Origin: DATGZH01 sp035297265 | Lineage (GTDB): Bacteria > Actinomycetota > Acidimicrobiia > Acidimicrobiales > RAAP-2 | DNA length: 64,000 bases | Direction: 5' to 3' | Assembly: GCA_035297265.1 (NCBI GenBank) | Contig: DATGZH010000027.1 | Span: forward strand, 20,942-84,941 | Shown: positions 1 to 8,104 of the stretch, one piece after another | Position numbering within the stretch: the stretch's first letter is position 1 | Layout: the number at the start of each line of letters is the position of its first letter | Position numbers and translations under genes: made by a program | Notes under the pieces: model-generated | What the model saw: the letters and a program-made list of their open reading frames with translations, nothing else | What the model was told of the DNA's origin: nothing | The model's database searches: none

Positions 1-476
1 AGGGCTACCACGTGCCGGTGGTGTTCCTGACGGCCCGCGACGCCACGGTGGACAAGGTCGAGGGCCTCGGGCTCGGCGACGACTACGTGACCAAGCCGTT
101 CAGCCTGGAGGAGCTCGTGGCCCGGGTGCGGGCCGTGCTTCGCCGCAGCGGCTACGAGCGGCTGAGCGAGCAGACCCTCCTGCGCTTCGCCGACCTCGTG
201 ATGGACGTGGACACCCACGAGGTCTGGCGACAGGGCACGCCCATCGAGCTCACCGCCACCGAGTTCAACGTGCTGCGCTACCTCCTCGAGAACGCCCGGC
301 GGGTGGTCTCCAAGTCCGAGATCCTCGACCACGTGTGGGACTACGACTTCGAGGGCGACGGCAATATCGTCGAGACCTACATCAGCTACCTGCGCAAGAA
401 GGTGGACGAGTTCGAGCCGCCGCTCATCCACACCGTGCGGCGGGTCGGCTACAGCCTCCGCCTGCCCCGCGAGTGA
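1..476 (+). CDS. OmpR-family response regulator, 5' truncated by window edge
   Basis: C-terminal part of a response regulator that binds DNA when phosphorylated by its partner kinase. The reading frame is open to the window edge, so the N-terminus and the phospho-acceptor Asp lie outside. Visible are the end of the receiver domain (VVFLTARD, then DDYVTKPF with the conserved Lys) and a winged-helix effector domain ending in VRRVGYSLRLPRE, typical of OmpR/PhoB proteins. A histidine kinase on the same strand starts 16 nt after the stop, so the two almost certainly form one operon and one signalling pair. The signal and targets are not evident. Confidence 0.93.
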   Translation, partial: GYHVPVVFLTARDATVDKVEGLGLGDDYVTKPFSLEELVARVRAVLRRSGYERLSEQTLLRFADLVMDVDTHEVWRQGTPIELTATEFNVLRYLLENARRVVSKSEILDHVWDYDFEGDGNIVETYISYLRKKVDEFEPPLIHTVRRVGYSLRLPRE

Positions 477-492
477 GCGAAGGGGACCGTCG

Positions 493-2010
493 GTGAGGCT
501 CCGGCGCCGTCTCACGCTCACGATGGTGGTGCTCCTCGTGGCCGGTCTGGCCGTGGCCGACGTGGTCACCTACACGTCGGTGCGCTCCTATCTGATCGGC
601 CGGGTGGACGAGCAGCTCGACGTGGCCCAGCACCAGGCCTACCGCTACCTCATGTTCGAGAGCCACCCCGGTCACACCGCCACCGACGGCGGCATCGACT
701 ACCGCATCAGCCCCGACGTCTACGTCCAGGTCCTCGGGCGCCACGGCGGGGTGCTCCTCTCCCGGCCCTCGGGCAGCAACCAGGCCCCGGACCCCGCGCC
801 GCTCCTCCCGCGCTCGATCCGGGTCGCCGCCTCGCCCCGGGTCCACACGTTCGGGAGCCGCCACGGCACCTACCACACCGAGTCCGACGCCTTCGAACTC
901 TCGGGCCCGGGTCGCCCCACCTACCGAGCCGTTGCGGTCGCCGTGCCGCAGGGAACGCTCCTCACTGCTATTTCCTTGCGGCCGACGGAGGACACGCTCG
1001 ACTCGCTCGTGCGCGTCGAGTTCCTCGCCTCCATGGCTGTGGTGCTCGCCCTCTGCATCGTGGCCCTCTGGACCGTCCGCCGGGGTCTGCGGCCGCTCGA
1101 GGACATGGCCCGCACCGCCCAGGCCATCGCCGGGGGCGACCTCTCCCGCCGGGTGCCCACGACCGACGAGCGCAGCGAGGTCGGGCGGCTCGGCACCGCG
1201 CTCAACACGATGCTGAAGGAGATCGAGGTGGCCTTCGCCGAGCAGTCCACCTCGGAGGCCCGGCTGCGCCAGTTCGTGGCCGACGCCTCCCACGAGTTGC
1301 GCACGCCGCTCACCTCGATCCGGGGCTACGCCGAGCTGCTCCGGAAGGGCGCCTTCGTGGACGAGGAGAGCCAGAGCCGGGCGCTCGCCCGGGTGGAGAA
1401 CGAGGCCGTCCGGATGGGTGGCATCGTCGACGACCTCCTCCTCCTCGCCCAGCTCGACCAGGGCCGGCCGCTCGCCCGGAGCCCGGTCGACCTCGGCCGG
1501 GTGAGCGTCGAGGCGGTGGAGGACGCCCGGACGGTCGACCCGGGCCGGACGATCGAGCTCGACGTGCCGTCCCCGGTCGTGGTCGACGGCGACCGCGACC
1601 GCCTGCGCCAGGTGGCCCACAACCTCGTGCGCAACGCCCTCGCCCACACCGAGCCGGGGACGCCAGTCAGCGTGACCGTGGGACGGCGCGGCTCGATGGG
1701 CGTCCTCACGGTGGTCGACCAGGGGCCCGGCCTCTCACCCGAGGAGCAGGCCCGGGTGTTCGACCGCTTCTACCGGGTCGACCAAGCGCGGAGCGGGGGT
1801 GGGACGGGCCTGGGCCTGGCCATCGTCCAGGCCATCGCAGCGGCCCTCGACGGACGGGCCGGTGTGACCTCGCGGCCCGGGGAAGGGGCGACGTTCACCG
1901 TGGAGATCCCGCTCCTCGGCCTCGGCGCCGCCCCGCCGGAGCCGGCGCCCGAACCGGTGGCCGACACCGGCCGCCTCCGGCCGCCCGAGCCCAGCCGGCT
2001 GCCGGGCTGA
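493..2010 (+). CDS. Sensor histidine kinase, partner of the upstream response regulator
   Basis: Membrane sensor kinase of 505 residues with a GTG start. Domains in order: transmembrane segment at about 8-28, extracytoplasmic sensor region of about 145 residues without a recognisable fold, second membrane segment at about 176-196, a HAMP linker (RPLEDMARTAQAIAGGD), a dimerisation/phosphotransfer domain with the H-box DASHELRTPLT (phospho-His about 267), and a HATPase domain with N-box HNLVRNALAH, DQGPGLS and GGTGLGLAIV. All catalytic boxes are intact. The tail is Pro-rich and probably disordered. It lies 16 nt after the response-regulator gene and ends 5 nt before the convergent menF stop. 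Confidence 0.95.
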   Translation: MRLRRRLTLTMVVLLVAGLAVADVVTYTSVRSYLIGRVDEQLDVAQHQAYRYLMFESHPGHTATDGGIDYRISPDVYVQVLGRHGGVLLSRPSGSNQAPDPAPLLPRSIRVAASPRVHTFGSRHGTYHTESDAFELSGPGRPTYRAVAVAVPQGTLLTAISLRPTEDTLDSLVRVEFLASMAVVLALCIVALWTVRRGLRPLEDMARTAQAIAGGDLSRRVPTTDERSEVGRLGTALNTMLKEIEVAFAEQSTSEARLRQFVADASHELRTPLTSIRGYAELLRKGAFVDEESQSRALARVENEAVRMGGIVDDLLLLAQLDQGRPLARSPVDLGRVSVEAVEDARTVDPGRTIELDVPSPVVVDGDRDRLRQVAHNLVRNALAHTEPGTPVSVTVGRRGSMGVLTVVDQGPGLSPEEQARVFDRFYRVDQARSGGGTGLGLAIVQAIAAALDGRAGVTSRPGEGATFTVEIPLLGLGAAPPEPAPEPVADTGRLRPPEPSRLPG

Positions 2011-2015
2011 TCTGA

Positions 2016-3326
2016 TCAGCCGAGCAGGTGCTCGGCGCCGGGCGCGAGGGCGGCGAGCACCGGCACGAACTTGAGCGTCGTCTCGGCCAGCTCGGCCGCC
2101 GGATCGGAGCCGGGGACGATGCCGGCGCCGGCCAGGAGGTGGGCCCGGTCGCCCTCGACGAAGGCCGAGCGGATGCCGAGCACCCAGTCGCCGTCGCCCC
2201 GGGCGTCCATCCAGCCGACCGGCCCGGCCCACTGCCCGCGCACCACCGGCTCCAGCTTGGCGAGGAGCGTGAGGGCCTCGTGGCGGGGGGATCCGCCGAC
2301 GGCCGGGGTGGGGTGGACGGCGGCCACGAGCCCGAGGGCGTCGGGTGGGCCGCCCGGCCCGTCGGCCAGGCGGCCGGTGAGGAGGGTGGCCAGGTGGGCC
2401 ACGGTGTGGAGCCGCACGGTCGACGGGGACGCGGGGACGTCGAGCTCGGTGCAGAGTGGCCGGAGGGCCTCGACGAGGTCGTCGATCACGAGCTGGTGCT
2501 CCTCGAGGTCCTTGGCCGAGCCGAGGAGCCGGGCGCTCGCCGCGCCGTCCCCCGGCTCGTCGCCGACGAGGGCGACCGTGCCGGCCACCGGGTGGCTCAC
2601 GACCGTGTTCCCCCGACGGGCGACGAGCAGCTCGGGCGAGGCGCCGAAGAAGGCCCCCGTCCGACCAGCCCCGGCGGGGTAGCAGAAGACCGTGCACCAG
2701 GGCTCCTCGGTGCGCAGCCGCCGCAGGGTGGCCGCCAGCTCGACCGGGAAGGGGAGCACCACGTCGAGGGCCCGGGCGAGGACCACCTTGCGGGCCGCCC
2801 CCGCCACGAGGGCGTCGACCGCCCGGGCCACGGCCTCGGCGTAGGCCTCGCCCGGCGGGTCCTCGGTGAGCACCGGCGGCCCGGCCGGCCCGGTCGCGCC
2901 GGCCCGAGGTCGTGACGTGGCGGGCGGTGCGCTCCCGGCGCCGGGGCTGAGCACGGTGGTGCACCAGCGCCGTCCGTCCGGCGCGGCACCGACGATGCGC
3001 CGGGGCACCACGAGGCGGCCGGGCTCGGTCCGGTCGAAGGGGAGCGCGCCGAACGCCAGCACGCCGGTGCCCGGGGCCGGGGTGGGATCGTCGCACGGCA
3101 CCGCGGCGAGCCACGCCCGCACGTCGGGCAGGGACTCGAGCCCCGAGGGGAGCTCGATGGTGGCGGCCACCCCCTCGCCGGCGAGCACGAGATCCGGGCG
3201 GTCGAAGAGGACCCCGCCGGCCTCGCCGACCTCGTAGGGATCCGGTCCGGCACCGGGCGCCATCGGCTCGGTCCTGGCCGAGAGCTCCTCCGGCGCCATG
3301 GCGGCCGACTCGGCCGGCGGGCTCAT
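2016..3326 (-). CDS. menF: Isochorismate synthase (menaquinone pathway)
   Basis: Chorismate-binding enzyme of 436 residues that would convert chorismate to isochorismate, the entry step to menaquinone. Family landmarks are SHPVAGTV, the KDLEEHQLVIDDLVEAL helix, the PTPAVGG loop, and a C-terminal GAGIVPGSDPAAELAETTLK segment. These match MenF/EntC/DhbC rather than anthranilate synthase, which is encoded separately at 14739. The start is placed at the ATG overlapping the menG stop by 4 nt (ATGA), although the frame stays open well upstream. Pairing with menG supports menaquinone over siderophore or salicylate synthesis. Confidence 0.92.
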   Translation of the reverse strand: MSPPAESAAMAPEELSARTEPMAPGAGPDPYEVGEAGGVLFDRPDLVLAGEGVAATIELPSGLESLPDVRAWLAAVPCDDPTPAPGTGVLAFGALPFDRTEPGRLVVPRRIVGAAPDGRRWCTTVLSPGAGSAPPATSRPRAGATGPAGPPVLTEDPPGEAYAEAVARAVDALVAGAARKVVLARALDVVLPFPVELAATLRRLRTEEPWCTVFCYPAGAGRTGAFFGASPELLVARRGNTVVSHPVAGTVALVGDEPGDGAASARLLGSAKDLEEHQLVIDDLVEALRPLCTELDVPASPSTVRLHTVAHLATLLTGRLADGPGGPPDALGLVAAVHPTPAVGGSPRHEALTLLAKLEPVVRGQWAGPVGWMDARGDGDWVLGIRSAFVEGDRAHLLAGAGIVPGSDPAAELAETTLKFVPVLAALAPGAEHLLG

Positions 3327-4081
3327 CGGGCCGGGCCGGCCGACGCGGCGTCGGGCGGGAGCCCCACGCGGGTGGCCGTGACCAACTGGCTCAGGCCGCC
3401 GTGCAGGAGGCGGCGACCCACGGTGGCGAAGCCGGCACCGACGAGGAGCCGTCGCAGTCCCTCGGCGTCGGGCAGGTAGACGGTCGAGCGGGGCAGGTAG
3501 CGGTAGGCCTCGCGGTCCGAGAGCAGCCCGCCGAGCACGGGCACGACCCGTTCGAACCACAGCCGGTGGCCGAGGGCGAGGGCGCCGCCCTCGGGGGCCG
3601 CCACCTCGAGGAGGGCCAGCCGGCCCCCGGGCCGGAGCACGCGGGCCGTCTCGGCCAGCACCCCGGCCAGGTCGGTGAAGTTGCGCAGGGCGTAGCCGCA
3701 GACGATGCCGTCGACCGCCGCCGTCGAGAGGGGCAGGGCGGTGGCGTCGGCCTGCACGACCGGGCCGCCGCTCCGGCGGGCGGCGAGCATGCCCCAGGAG
3801 AGGTCGACCCCCACGGTGCGGTAGTCCCGGCGCGCCGCCAGCCGCGAGAGGTCGCCGGTCCCGCAGGCGAGGTCGACCACCACCGAGCCGGCCGGCAGAC
3901 CGAGCGCGCCCACCGTCGTGCGGCGCCAACCCTGGTCGAGGCCGAGCGTCATCACCCGGTTCACGAGGTCGTAGCGCGGGGCGATCGTGTCGAACATCGC
4001 CCGCACGCGCTCGGTCTTCTCGTCCCCCGTCGGCAGCCCGAGCGACTCGGGACTGGCCGTGGCGGGTGGCGTGGCGGTCAA
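3323..4081 (-). CDS. menG: Demethylmenaquinone methyltransferase
   Basis: SAM-dependent class I methyltransferase of 252 residues, UbiE/MenG family, for the last step of menaquinone synthesis. It has the family signature FDTIAPRYDLVNRVMTLGLD near residues 30-50, SAM motif I VVDLACGTGD (about 68-77), and the conserved CGYALRNFTD and RVLRPGGRLALLEV segments. The chosen start is a TTG. The N-terminal 20 residues are poorly constrained, so the true start could be slightly downstream. It lies between a MaoC gene 13 nt upstream and menF, which overlaps its stop by 4 nt. Confidence 0.94.
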   Translation of the reverse strand: MTATPPATASPESLGLPTGDEKTERVRAMFDTIAPRYDLVNRVMTLGLDQGWRRTTVGALGLPAGSVVVDLACGTGDLSRLAARRDYRTVGVDLSWGMLAARRSGGPVVQADATALPLSTAAVDGIVCGYALRNFTDLAGVLAETARVLRPGGRLALLEVAAPEGGALALGHRLWFERVVPVLGGLLSDREAYRYLPRSTVYLPDAEGLRRLLVGAGFATVGRRLLHGGLSQLVTATRVGLPPDAASAGPAR

Positions 4082-4094
4082 GGGGCGTCCCCGC

Positions 4095-4550
4095 TCAGCG
4101 GTAGTAGCGGTAGACGACCTCGGCCACGCACGACGGCTTGGCGGCGTCTCGCACCTGGAGCACCATCTCCATCACCACCTGGACGGCGTCGCCGACCTCC
4201 TCGACGTCGGTCACGGTCACGCCCATGCGCAGCTCCGAGTCCACCGGGACGGGGGAGGGGAACCGCACCTTGTTGCAGCCGTAGTTGATCCCCATGGAGA
4301 TGCCCTCGACCCTGAGCACCGAGCCGAGCAGCCCCGGGATGAGGGAGAGGGTGAGGTAGCCGTGCGCGATGGCCTTGCCGAACGGGCCCTTGGCGGCCCG
4401 TCCGGGGTCCACGTGGATCCACTGGTGGTCGTTCGTGGCCTCGGCGAAGCGGTTGATGCGGTCCTGGTCGATCGTCACCCAGTCGCTGTAGCCCACCTGC
4501 TGGCCGACCAGGTCCTTGAACTCGCCGAGGTCCTTCACGGTCGTGGTCAT
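4095..4550 (-). CDS. MaoC-like (R)-enoyl-CoA hydratase
   Basis: Single-hotdog MaoC-type dehydratase of 151 residues. The hydratase active-site pattern is visible as FAEATNDHQWIHVD followed by AHGYLTLSL, with the conserved Asp and His. Such enzymes hydrate trans-2-enoyl-CoA, usually in fatty-acid or polyketide metabolism. A GGAG-type ribosome-binding site precedes the ATG. It is the first gene of a run with menG and menF. No direct role in menaquinone synthesis is known to me for this family, so the linkage may only reflect shared expression. Confidence 0.88.
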   Translation of the reverse strand: MTTTVKDLGEFKDLVGQQVGYSDWVTIDQDRINRFAEATNDHQWIHVDPGRAAKGPFGKAIAHGYLTLSLIPGLLGSVLRVEGISMGINYGCNKVRFPSPVPVDSELRMGVTVTDVEEVGDAVQVVMEMVLQVRDAAKPSCVAEVVYRYYR

Positions 4551-4653
4551 CCGGGCTCCCTCGCTCGACGTCCCGGTCCCCGGCGCGGCGCCGGGCCCGG
4601 CGGGCCACGTTACCTGCGACCAGGTAGCCCTCCGCCAGCCCGGGGGCCGTCGG

Positions 4654-5016
4654 TCAGTGGAACCAGATCTTCTCGTACTCCCGGCTCTGGGGGTGGAGGA
4701 GCAGGATCTCGAGGATCAGCGCGAAGAGGAACGGCAGCACGCCCGACAGGCTGTGGGCGAAGCGGAGGAGGTCGACCAGGCCGAGGAACTGCAGCAGCAG
4801 GTAGAGCGAGGCGAGGCCCACGGCGAGCCAGTAGGCCCAGCGGCGCTCGTTGGCGATGAAGAAGGCGGTGACCGCCAGGGCCAGGAGCAAGAGCGAGAGC
4901 CCGCCCACGCCGACGAGGAAGAAGAGGACGCCGATCGCCGCGTTCAGGTAGGAGAAGATGACCGCCCCTTGCAGGGTCTGGGGCTGCGAGGGGTCGAACC
5001 ACTTCGTCTCGGGCAT
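4654..5016 (-). CDS. Small integral membrane protein of unknown function
   Basis: Predicted 120-residue protein starting MPETKWFDPSQPQTLQGA, followed by three or four hydrophobic segments (about 22-42, 44-63, 64-82 and 88-108). The family is not recognised. It is divergent from the VIT transporter gene. CAGAAT on the minus strand lies 7 nt before the ATG, so this gene may also be expressed from a leaderless or very short-leader transcript. An in-frame extension upstream would run through the VIT coding region and is rejected. Confidence 0.75.
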   Translation of the reverse strand: MPETKWFDPSQPQTLQGAVIFSYLNAAIGVLFFLVGVGGLSLLLLALAVTAFFIANERRWAYWLAVGLASLYLLLQFLGLVDLLRFAHSLSGVLPFLFALILEILLLHPQSREYEKIWFH

Positions 5017-5057
5017 GCTCCCGATTCTGCCAGTGCCGGCCCGGCCACGTTGGTCGC

Positions 5058-5063
5058 TACGCT
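5058..5063 (+). promoter_or_regulatory. Putative leaderless -10 element (TACGCT) for the VIT gene
   Basis: TACGCT ends 7 nt before the GTG start at 5071, placing the expected transcription start at the start codon. There is no ribosome-binding site before this GTG. The same geometry recurs at ten other starts in the window. Confidence 0.5.
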
Positions 5064-5070
5064 TCGCGCC

Positions 5071-5784
5071 GTGGAGGACCAGGCGACCGGGGGTGAGCAC
5101 GCGCACCGCGACCTCCGGGGTGGGGGCGCCAGGGCGGCCATCTTCGGTGTCAGCGACGGCCTCGTGAGCAACGTCTCGCTCATCATCGGCGTGGCCGGGG
5201 CCAACCCCGGGGGCACCTTCGTCCGCCTGGCCGGCCTCGCCGGGCTGGTCGCCGGGTCGTTCTCCATGGCCGCCGGGGAGTTCATCTCCATGCAGTCCCA
5301 GCGTGAGCTCTTCCAGCGCGAGCTCGACGTCGAGCGCCAGGCCCTCCACAAGAGTCCGCAGCTGGAGCGGGACGAGCTCGTCGCCATCTACGAGCGCCGG
5401 GGGATCGACGCCGGGGTCGCCCGGGAGCTCGTCGACGAGGTCATGCAGGACCCGGAACTCGCCCTCGAGACCCACGCCCGCGAGGAGCTCGGCATCGACC
5501 CGAAGGCCCTCGGCTCGCCGTGGCAGGCGGCGGCCTCGTCGTTCGTGGCCTTCGCCATCGGCGCGGTGCTCCCGCTCATCCCGTGGCTCATCACCTCGGG
5601 GACGGCGGCCCTCGTCGGCTCGATCGTCATTGGGGCGGTCGCCGCCCTCGTGGTCGGGGCGGTGGTCGGCGTGTTCACGGGGCGCTCCCGCGTGCGCTCG
5701 GCCCTCCGCCAGCTGTTGATCCTCTCGATGGCCGCCGGGGTGACCTACGCCATCGGCCGGCTGGTCGGGGTGGGCGTCAGCTGA
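5071..5784 (+). CDS. VIT/CCC1-family iron or manganese transporter
   Basis: Membrane protein of 237 residues. The N-terminal half has the VIT1/CCC1 signature AAIFGVSDGLVSNVSLIIGV and a second helix ending SMAAGEFISMQSQRE. A cytoplasmic, charge-rich helical segment (about 75-145) follows, then three more membrane helices. Relatives carry Fe(II) or Mn(II) out of the cytosol. The start is the GTG that sits 7 nt after a TANNNT box. A longer in-frame extension upstream has no VIT similarity. Its 3' end overlaps the convergent mshD by 8 nt. Confidence 0.9.
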   Translation: MEDQATGGEHAHRDLRGGGARAAIFGVSDGLVSNVSLIIGVAGANPGGTFVRLAGLAGLVAGSFSMAAGEFISMQSQRELFQRELDVERQALHKSPQLERDELVAIYERRGIDAGVARELVDEVMQDPELALETHAREELGIDPKALGSPWQAAASSFVAFAIGAVLPLIPWLITSGTAALVGSIVIGAVAALVVGAVVGVFTGRSRVRSALRQLLILSMAAGVTYAIGRLVGVGVS

Positions 5785-6697
5785 GGTCGGTGACGTAGGC
5801 CCGGTCGACGTGGTCGACCACGAAGCCGAGCGAGTCGTAGAGGGCCACGGCGGCCTTGTTCGACGCGTCGACGTAGAGCATGCCGACGGGAAGCCCGTCG
5901 CCGGCCAGCCAGTCGAGTCCGGCCACGGTGAGCGAACGACCGAGCCCCCGCTGGTGCGCCGCGGGGTCGACCGAGATCACGTAGATCTCGCCGCGTGGCG
6001 GCTCCACGTCGCGGTGGGCCTTCGTCCAGCACGAGCCGACCAGCCGTCCGCCTTCTTCGTGGAGGAGGAACCCGGCCGGGTCGAACCACGGCTCGTGCTC
6101 GCGGGCCACGACGTCCTCCATCGCCCAGCCGCCCTGCTCCGGGTGGCCGGCGAAGGCCCGGTTGTTGACCTCGAGCCAAGCGGCCTCGTCGGCCCCCGGC
6201 CGGAAGGGTCGGACCTCGACCGGCCGGGCGGTGGCCCGCACGTCGTCGGGCAGCGGCAGGGGGACGTGCAGCTCGAGGAGGTCACGGACCTGGAGCAGGT
6301 GGGCCTGTGCCGCGACCGCGTCGGTCTCCGCCGTCGGGCGCGAGACCCAGTAGTGGAGCGGGCCGCCGCCCCCGGCCCGGGCGAGGGTGAGGGCCCGCTC
6401 GAGGAGCGCGGCGAGGAGCTCCGTCGTGCGGGCCGCCGGATGGCGGACGATCTCGAGGCCCCAGGTGGCCGGACGCCGGTGCAGCTGCGCGTAGCCGACG
6501 AGGTTCGCCTCGCCCGGCCGGCGGGCTAGCAGGGCGACGAAGCCGTCCCCGCCATCGGCCACGAGGTCGCGGCCCTTGGCCTCGCTCAGCGCCGGGTGAC
6601 CGTCTGCCGCGGCCACCTCGAGGAGGAGGTCGATCACCTCGATGTGCTCGTCGGGTGACAGAGCGCCGCGACGGGTGTCGATCTCGACGGCGGGCAT
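5777..6697 (-). CDS. mshD: Mycothiol synthase (mycothiol acetyltransferase)
   Basis: 306-residue protein with two GNAT folds that acetylates Cys-GlcN-Ins to give mycothiol, the actinobacterial low-molecular-weight thiol. Diagnostic MshD features are the N-terminal HPALSEAKG segment, the central NNRAFAGHPEQGGW motif, and the C-terminal acetyl-CoA loop ISVDPAAHQRGLGRSLT followed by LYVDASNKAAVALYDSLGF. The length matches the family. It starts from an ATG 6 nt after TAACGT and diverges from nth with only 30 nt between starts. Its presence is the strongest single-gene argument that the host is an actinobacterium. Confidence 0.94.
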   Translation of the reverse strand: MPAVEIDTRRGALSPDEHIEVIDLLLEVAAADGHPALSEAKGRDLVADGGDGFVALLARRPGEANLVGYAQLHRRPATWGLEIVRHPAARTTELLAALLERALTLARAGGGGPLHYWVSRPTAETDAVAAQAHLLQVRDLLELHVPLPLPDDVRATARPVEVRPFRPGADEAAWLEVNNRAFAGHPEQGGWAMEDVVAREHEPWFDPAGFLLHEEGGRLVGSCWTKAHRDVEPPRGEIYVISVDPAAHQRGLGRSLTVAGLDWLAGDGLPVGMLYVDASNKAAVALYDSLGFVVDHVDRAYVTDLS

Positions 6698-6703
6698 CCG
6701 CGC

Positions 6704-6709
6704 ACGTTA
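6704..6709 (-). promoter_or_regulatory. Putative leaderless -10 element (TAACGT) for mshD
   Basis: On the minus strand TAACGT ends 6 nt before the mshD ATG. The nth -10 element on the other strand begins 4 bp away, so the two promoters cannot both be occupied at once. Confidence 0.55.
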
Positions 6710-6713
6710 TCGG

Positions 6714-6719
6714 TAGGGT
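6714..6719 (+). promoter_or_regulatory. Putative leaderless -10 element (TAGGGT) for nth
   Basis: TAGGGT ends 8 nt before the nth GTG start, and no Shine-Dalgarno sequence is present. Any -35 element would have to lie inside the mshD promoter and coding region. Confidence 0.5.
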
Positions 6720-6727
6720 GCAACCTC

Positions 6728-7465
6728 GTGGCTGGACCGAGGACGCCCAAGGGCCGAGCCAAGGTCGTCGTGGCCCGGCTGGCCGAGGCCTATCCCGGCA
6801 CGGCGAAGGAGCTCTGCGCCCTCGACTACGAGACTCCGTTCCAGTTGGTCGTGGCCACGATCCTCTCGGCGCAGACGACCGACGTGCAGGTCAACCTGGT
6901 CACGCCGGCGCTCTTCGCCGCCTACCCCGACGCTCCGGCGCTGGCCGGGGCCAACCTGGCCGACATCGAGGAGCTCATCCACTCGACGGGCTTCTTCCGG
7001 GCCAAGTCCAAGAGCATCGTGGCCATGGCGGCCGCCCTCGTCGACCGCTTCGGCGGCGAGGTCCCGACGGCCATCGGGGACCTGACGACCCTGCCCGGCG
7101 TCGGCCGCAAGACGGCCAACGTCATCCGCAGCGTCGCCTTCGACCTCCCGGGCCTGCCGGTCGACACGCACGTCCTTCGCCTCAGCCGTCGGCTCGGCCT
7201 CACCGAGCAGACCGACCCGGTGAAGGTGGAGTTGGCGCTTGACGCGATCGTCCCGCCGGCCGAATGGGGCACGCTCAGCCTCCGGCTCATCTTGCACGGG
7301 CGCCAGGTCTGCCTAGCCCGCAAACCGCAGTGCGCGGAGTGCCTGATGGCCGACTTCTGTCCGTCGGCCCACCTCTTCCTGCCGGCGGCGCCCCGGCGCC
7401 GGGGGCGGTCCGGTGGCGAGACGGCAACCTCGGCGAGTACCAACGTCACAGCTCCGACGGGTTGA
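6728..7465 (+). CDS. nth: Endonuclease III (base-excision repair glycosylase/AP lyase)
   Basis: 245-residue HhH-GPD DNA glycosylase that removes oxidised pyrimidines. The helix-hairpin-helix LPGVGRKTAN carries the catalytic Lys at 128, and VDTHV carries the catalytic Asp at 146. The [4Fe-4S] cluster ligands are complete, with the family spacing C195-x6-C202-x2-C205-x5-C211. The start is a GTG. The last 25 residues after the cluster are low-complexity. It is divergent from mshD across a very short intergenic region. Confidence 0.96.
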   Translation: MAGPRTPKGRAKVVVARLAEAYPGTAKELCALDYETPFQLVVATILSAQTTDVQVNLVTPALFAAYPDAPALAGANLADIEELIHSTGFFRAKSKSIVAMAAALVDRFGGEVPTAIGDLTTLPGVGRKTANVIRSVAFDLPGLPVDTHVLRLSRRLGLTEQTDPVKVELALDAIVPPAEWGTLSLRLILHGRQVCLARKPQCAECLMADFCPSAHLFLPAAPRRRGRSGGETATSASTNVTAPTG

Positions 7466-7752
7466 GAGGAGACGGCCGTCGCCGTCCTTCTCGAAGATCT
7501 GCTGGTTCCCCCCCGATATCGGCCCTGGATGATCCCGAAACCGTCGTTTGATGGGACATTTGGAAAGAAAAACGGCGATCTCGCAGGCCAGCTGCGAGCT
7601 TTGGAGCGCTCCGGAGCCGCGTGCCAATCCAGTGAAAAAGGTTGCCACGGACCCGCGCCACAGGTTTGCCCGCGGTACAATGCTTCTCGGAACCGGTTCC
7701 CGCCACCTGGTTCCGAGCAGCGGCTCGGGATCCGCCGCCCGAGCGGCTGGCG

Positions 7753-7778
7753 CAACGGCGCCCTTCGGGGCGCCGTTG
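7753..7778 (+). terminator. 11-bp hairpin with UUCG tetraloop
   Basis: Perfect 11-bp stem (7753-7763 with 7768-7778) closed by C(TTCG)G. No T-run follows. It matches the style of the hairpins after the neocarzinostatin-like genes, so it probably terminates or stabilises RNA coming from the nth side. Confidence 0.55.
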
Positions 7779-7822
7779 GCGCGTCGGGTCGAGCGTTGGT
7801 CCTCCGGTACTACTCAGGGTGC

Positions 7823-7828
7823 TACCCT
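7823..7828 (+). promoter_or_regulatory. Putative leaderless -10 element (TACCCT) for the antitoxin gene
   Basis: TACCCT ends 6 nt before the ATG at 7835, with no ribosome-binding site between them. Confidence 0.5.
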
Positions 7829-7834
7829 GGCCCC

Positions 7835-8104
7835 ATGGTGAGCAAGCGGTCGGTGTCCTTGGCCGACGACGTGGCCAAGGCGGTTGAGCAGGCGGCGAGC
7901 GAAGACGGAGTCTCGTTCAGCGCCTGGCTCTCCGGTGCAGCCGAACGACAGCTCCGTGTCCGTCAGGGACTGCGCGGCGTGGCCGCGTGGGAGGCCGAAG
8001 CCGGCGCGCTCACCGCCGAGGAGATCGCCGCCGGTGAGGCGTTGCTCGCCCGGTTGCTCTCCGGCGTGTCGGGCATGGCCTCGAGGGTCCGCCGGCGGCA
8101 ATGA
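7835..8104 (+). CDS. Ribbon-helix-helix antitoxin-like protein
   Basis: 89-residue protein. The N-terminus KRSVSLADDVAKAVEQAA followed by SFSAWLSGAAERQL fits a ribbon-helix-helix DNA-binding domain, as in VapB-type antitoxins that repress their own operon and neutralise the toxin. The C-terminal half is acidic and Ala-rich, as expected for a toxin-binding tail. It overlaps the downstream PIN-like gene by 4 nt (ATGA), the usual arrangement of antitoxin before toxin. It is a different family member from the antitoxins at 51941 and 53312. Confidence 0.75.
   Translation: MVSKRSVSLADDVAKAVEQAASEDGVSFSAWLSGAAERQLRVRQGLRGVAAWEAEAGALTAEEIAAGEALLARLLSGVSGMASRVRRRQ

Larger units (their letters stand above)
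7466..7834 (+). other. 369-nt intergenic region with promoter-like and hairpin elements
   Basis: No convincing protein is seen. In order it holds an A-rich stretch (about 7560-7640), a -10-like TACAAT at 7676-7681, a 9-bp inverted repeat (CTCGGAACC at 7686-7694 with GGTTCCGAG at 7709-7717, containing the palindrome GAACCGGTTC at 7690-7699), a strong UUCG hairpin at 7753-7778, and the antitoxin promoter at 7823. The middle part could be a short structured RNA or an operator, but no -35 box is evident. Confidence 0.4.

Noticed and set aside
424..1647. Long open frame opposite the first histidine kinase
   Set aside because: GC-rich antisense shadow. Composition is repetitive (Arg, Gly, His) with no family features, and the sense frame is a perfect histidine kinase.
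1735..3929. Long minus-strand frames around menF, including an N-terminal extension of menF
   Set aside because: The Arg/Pro-rich extension overlaps menG in another frame. The true start is the ATGA overlap at 3326.
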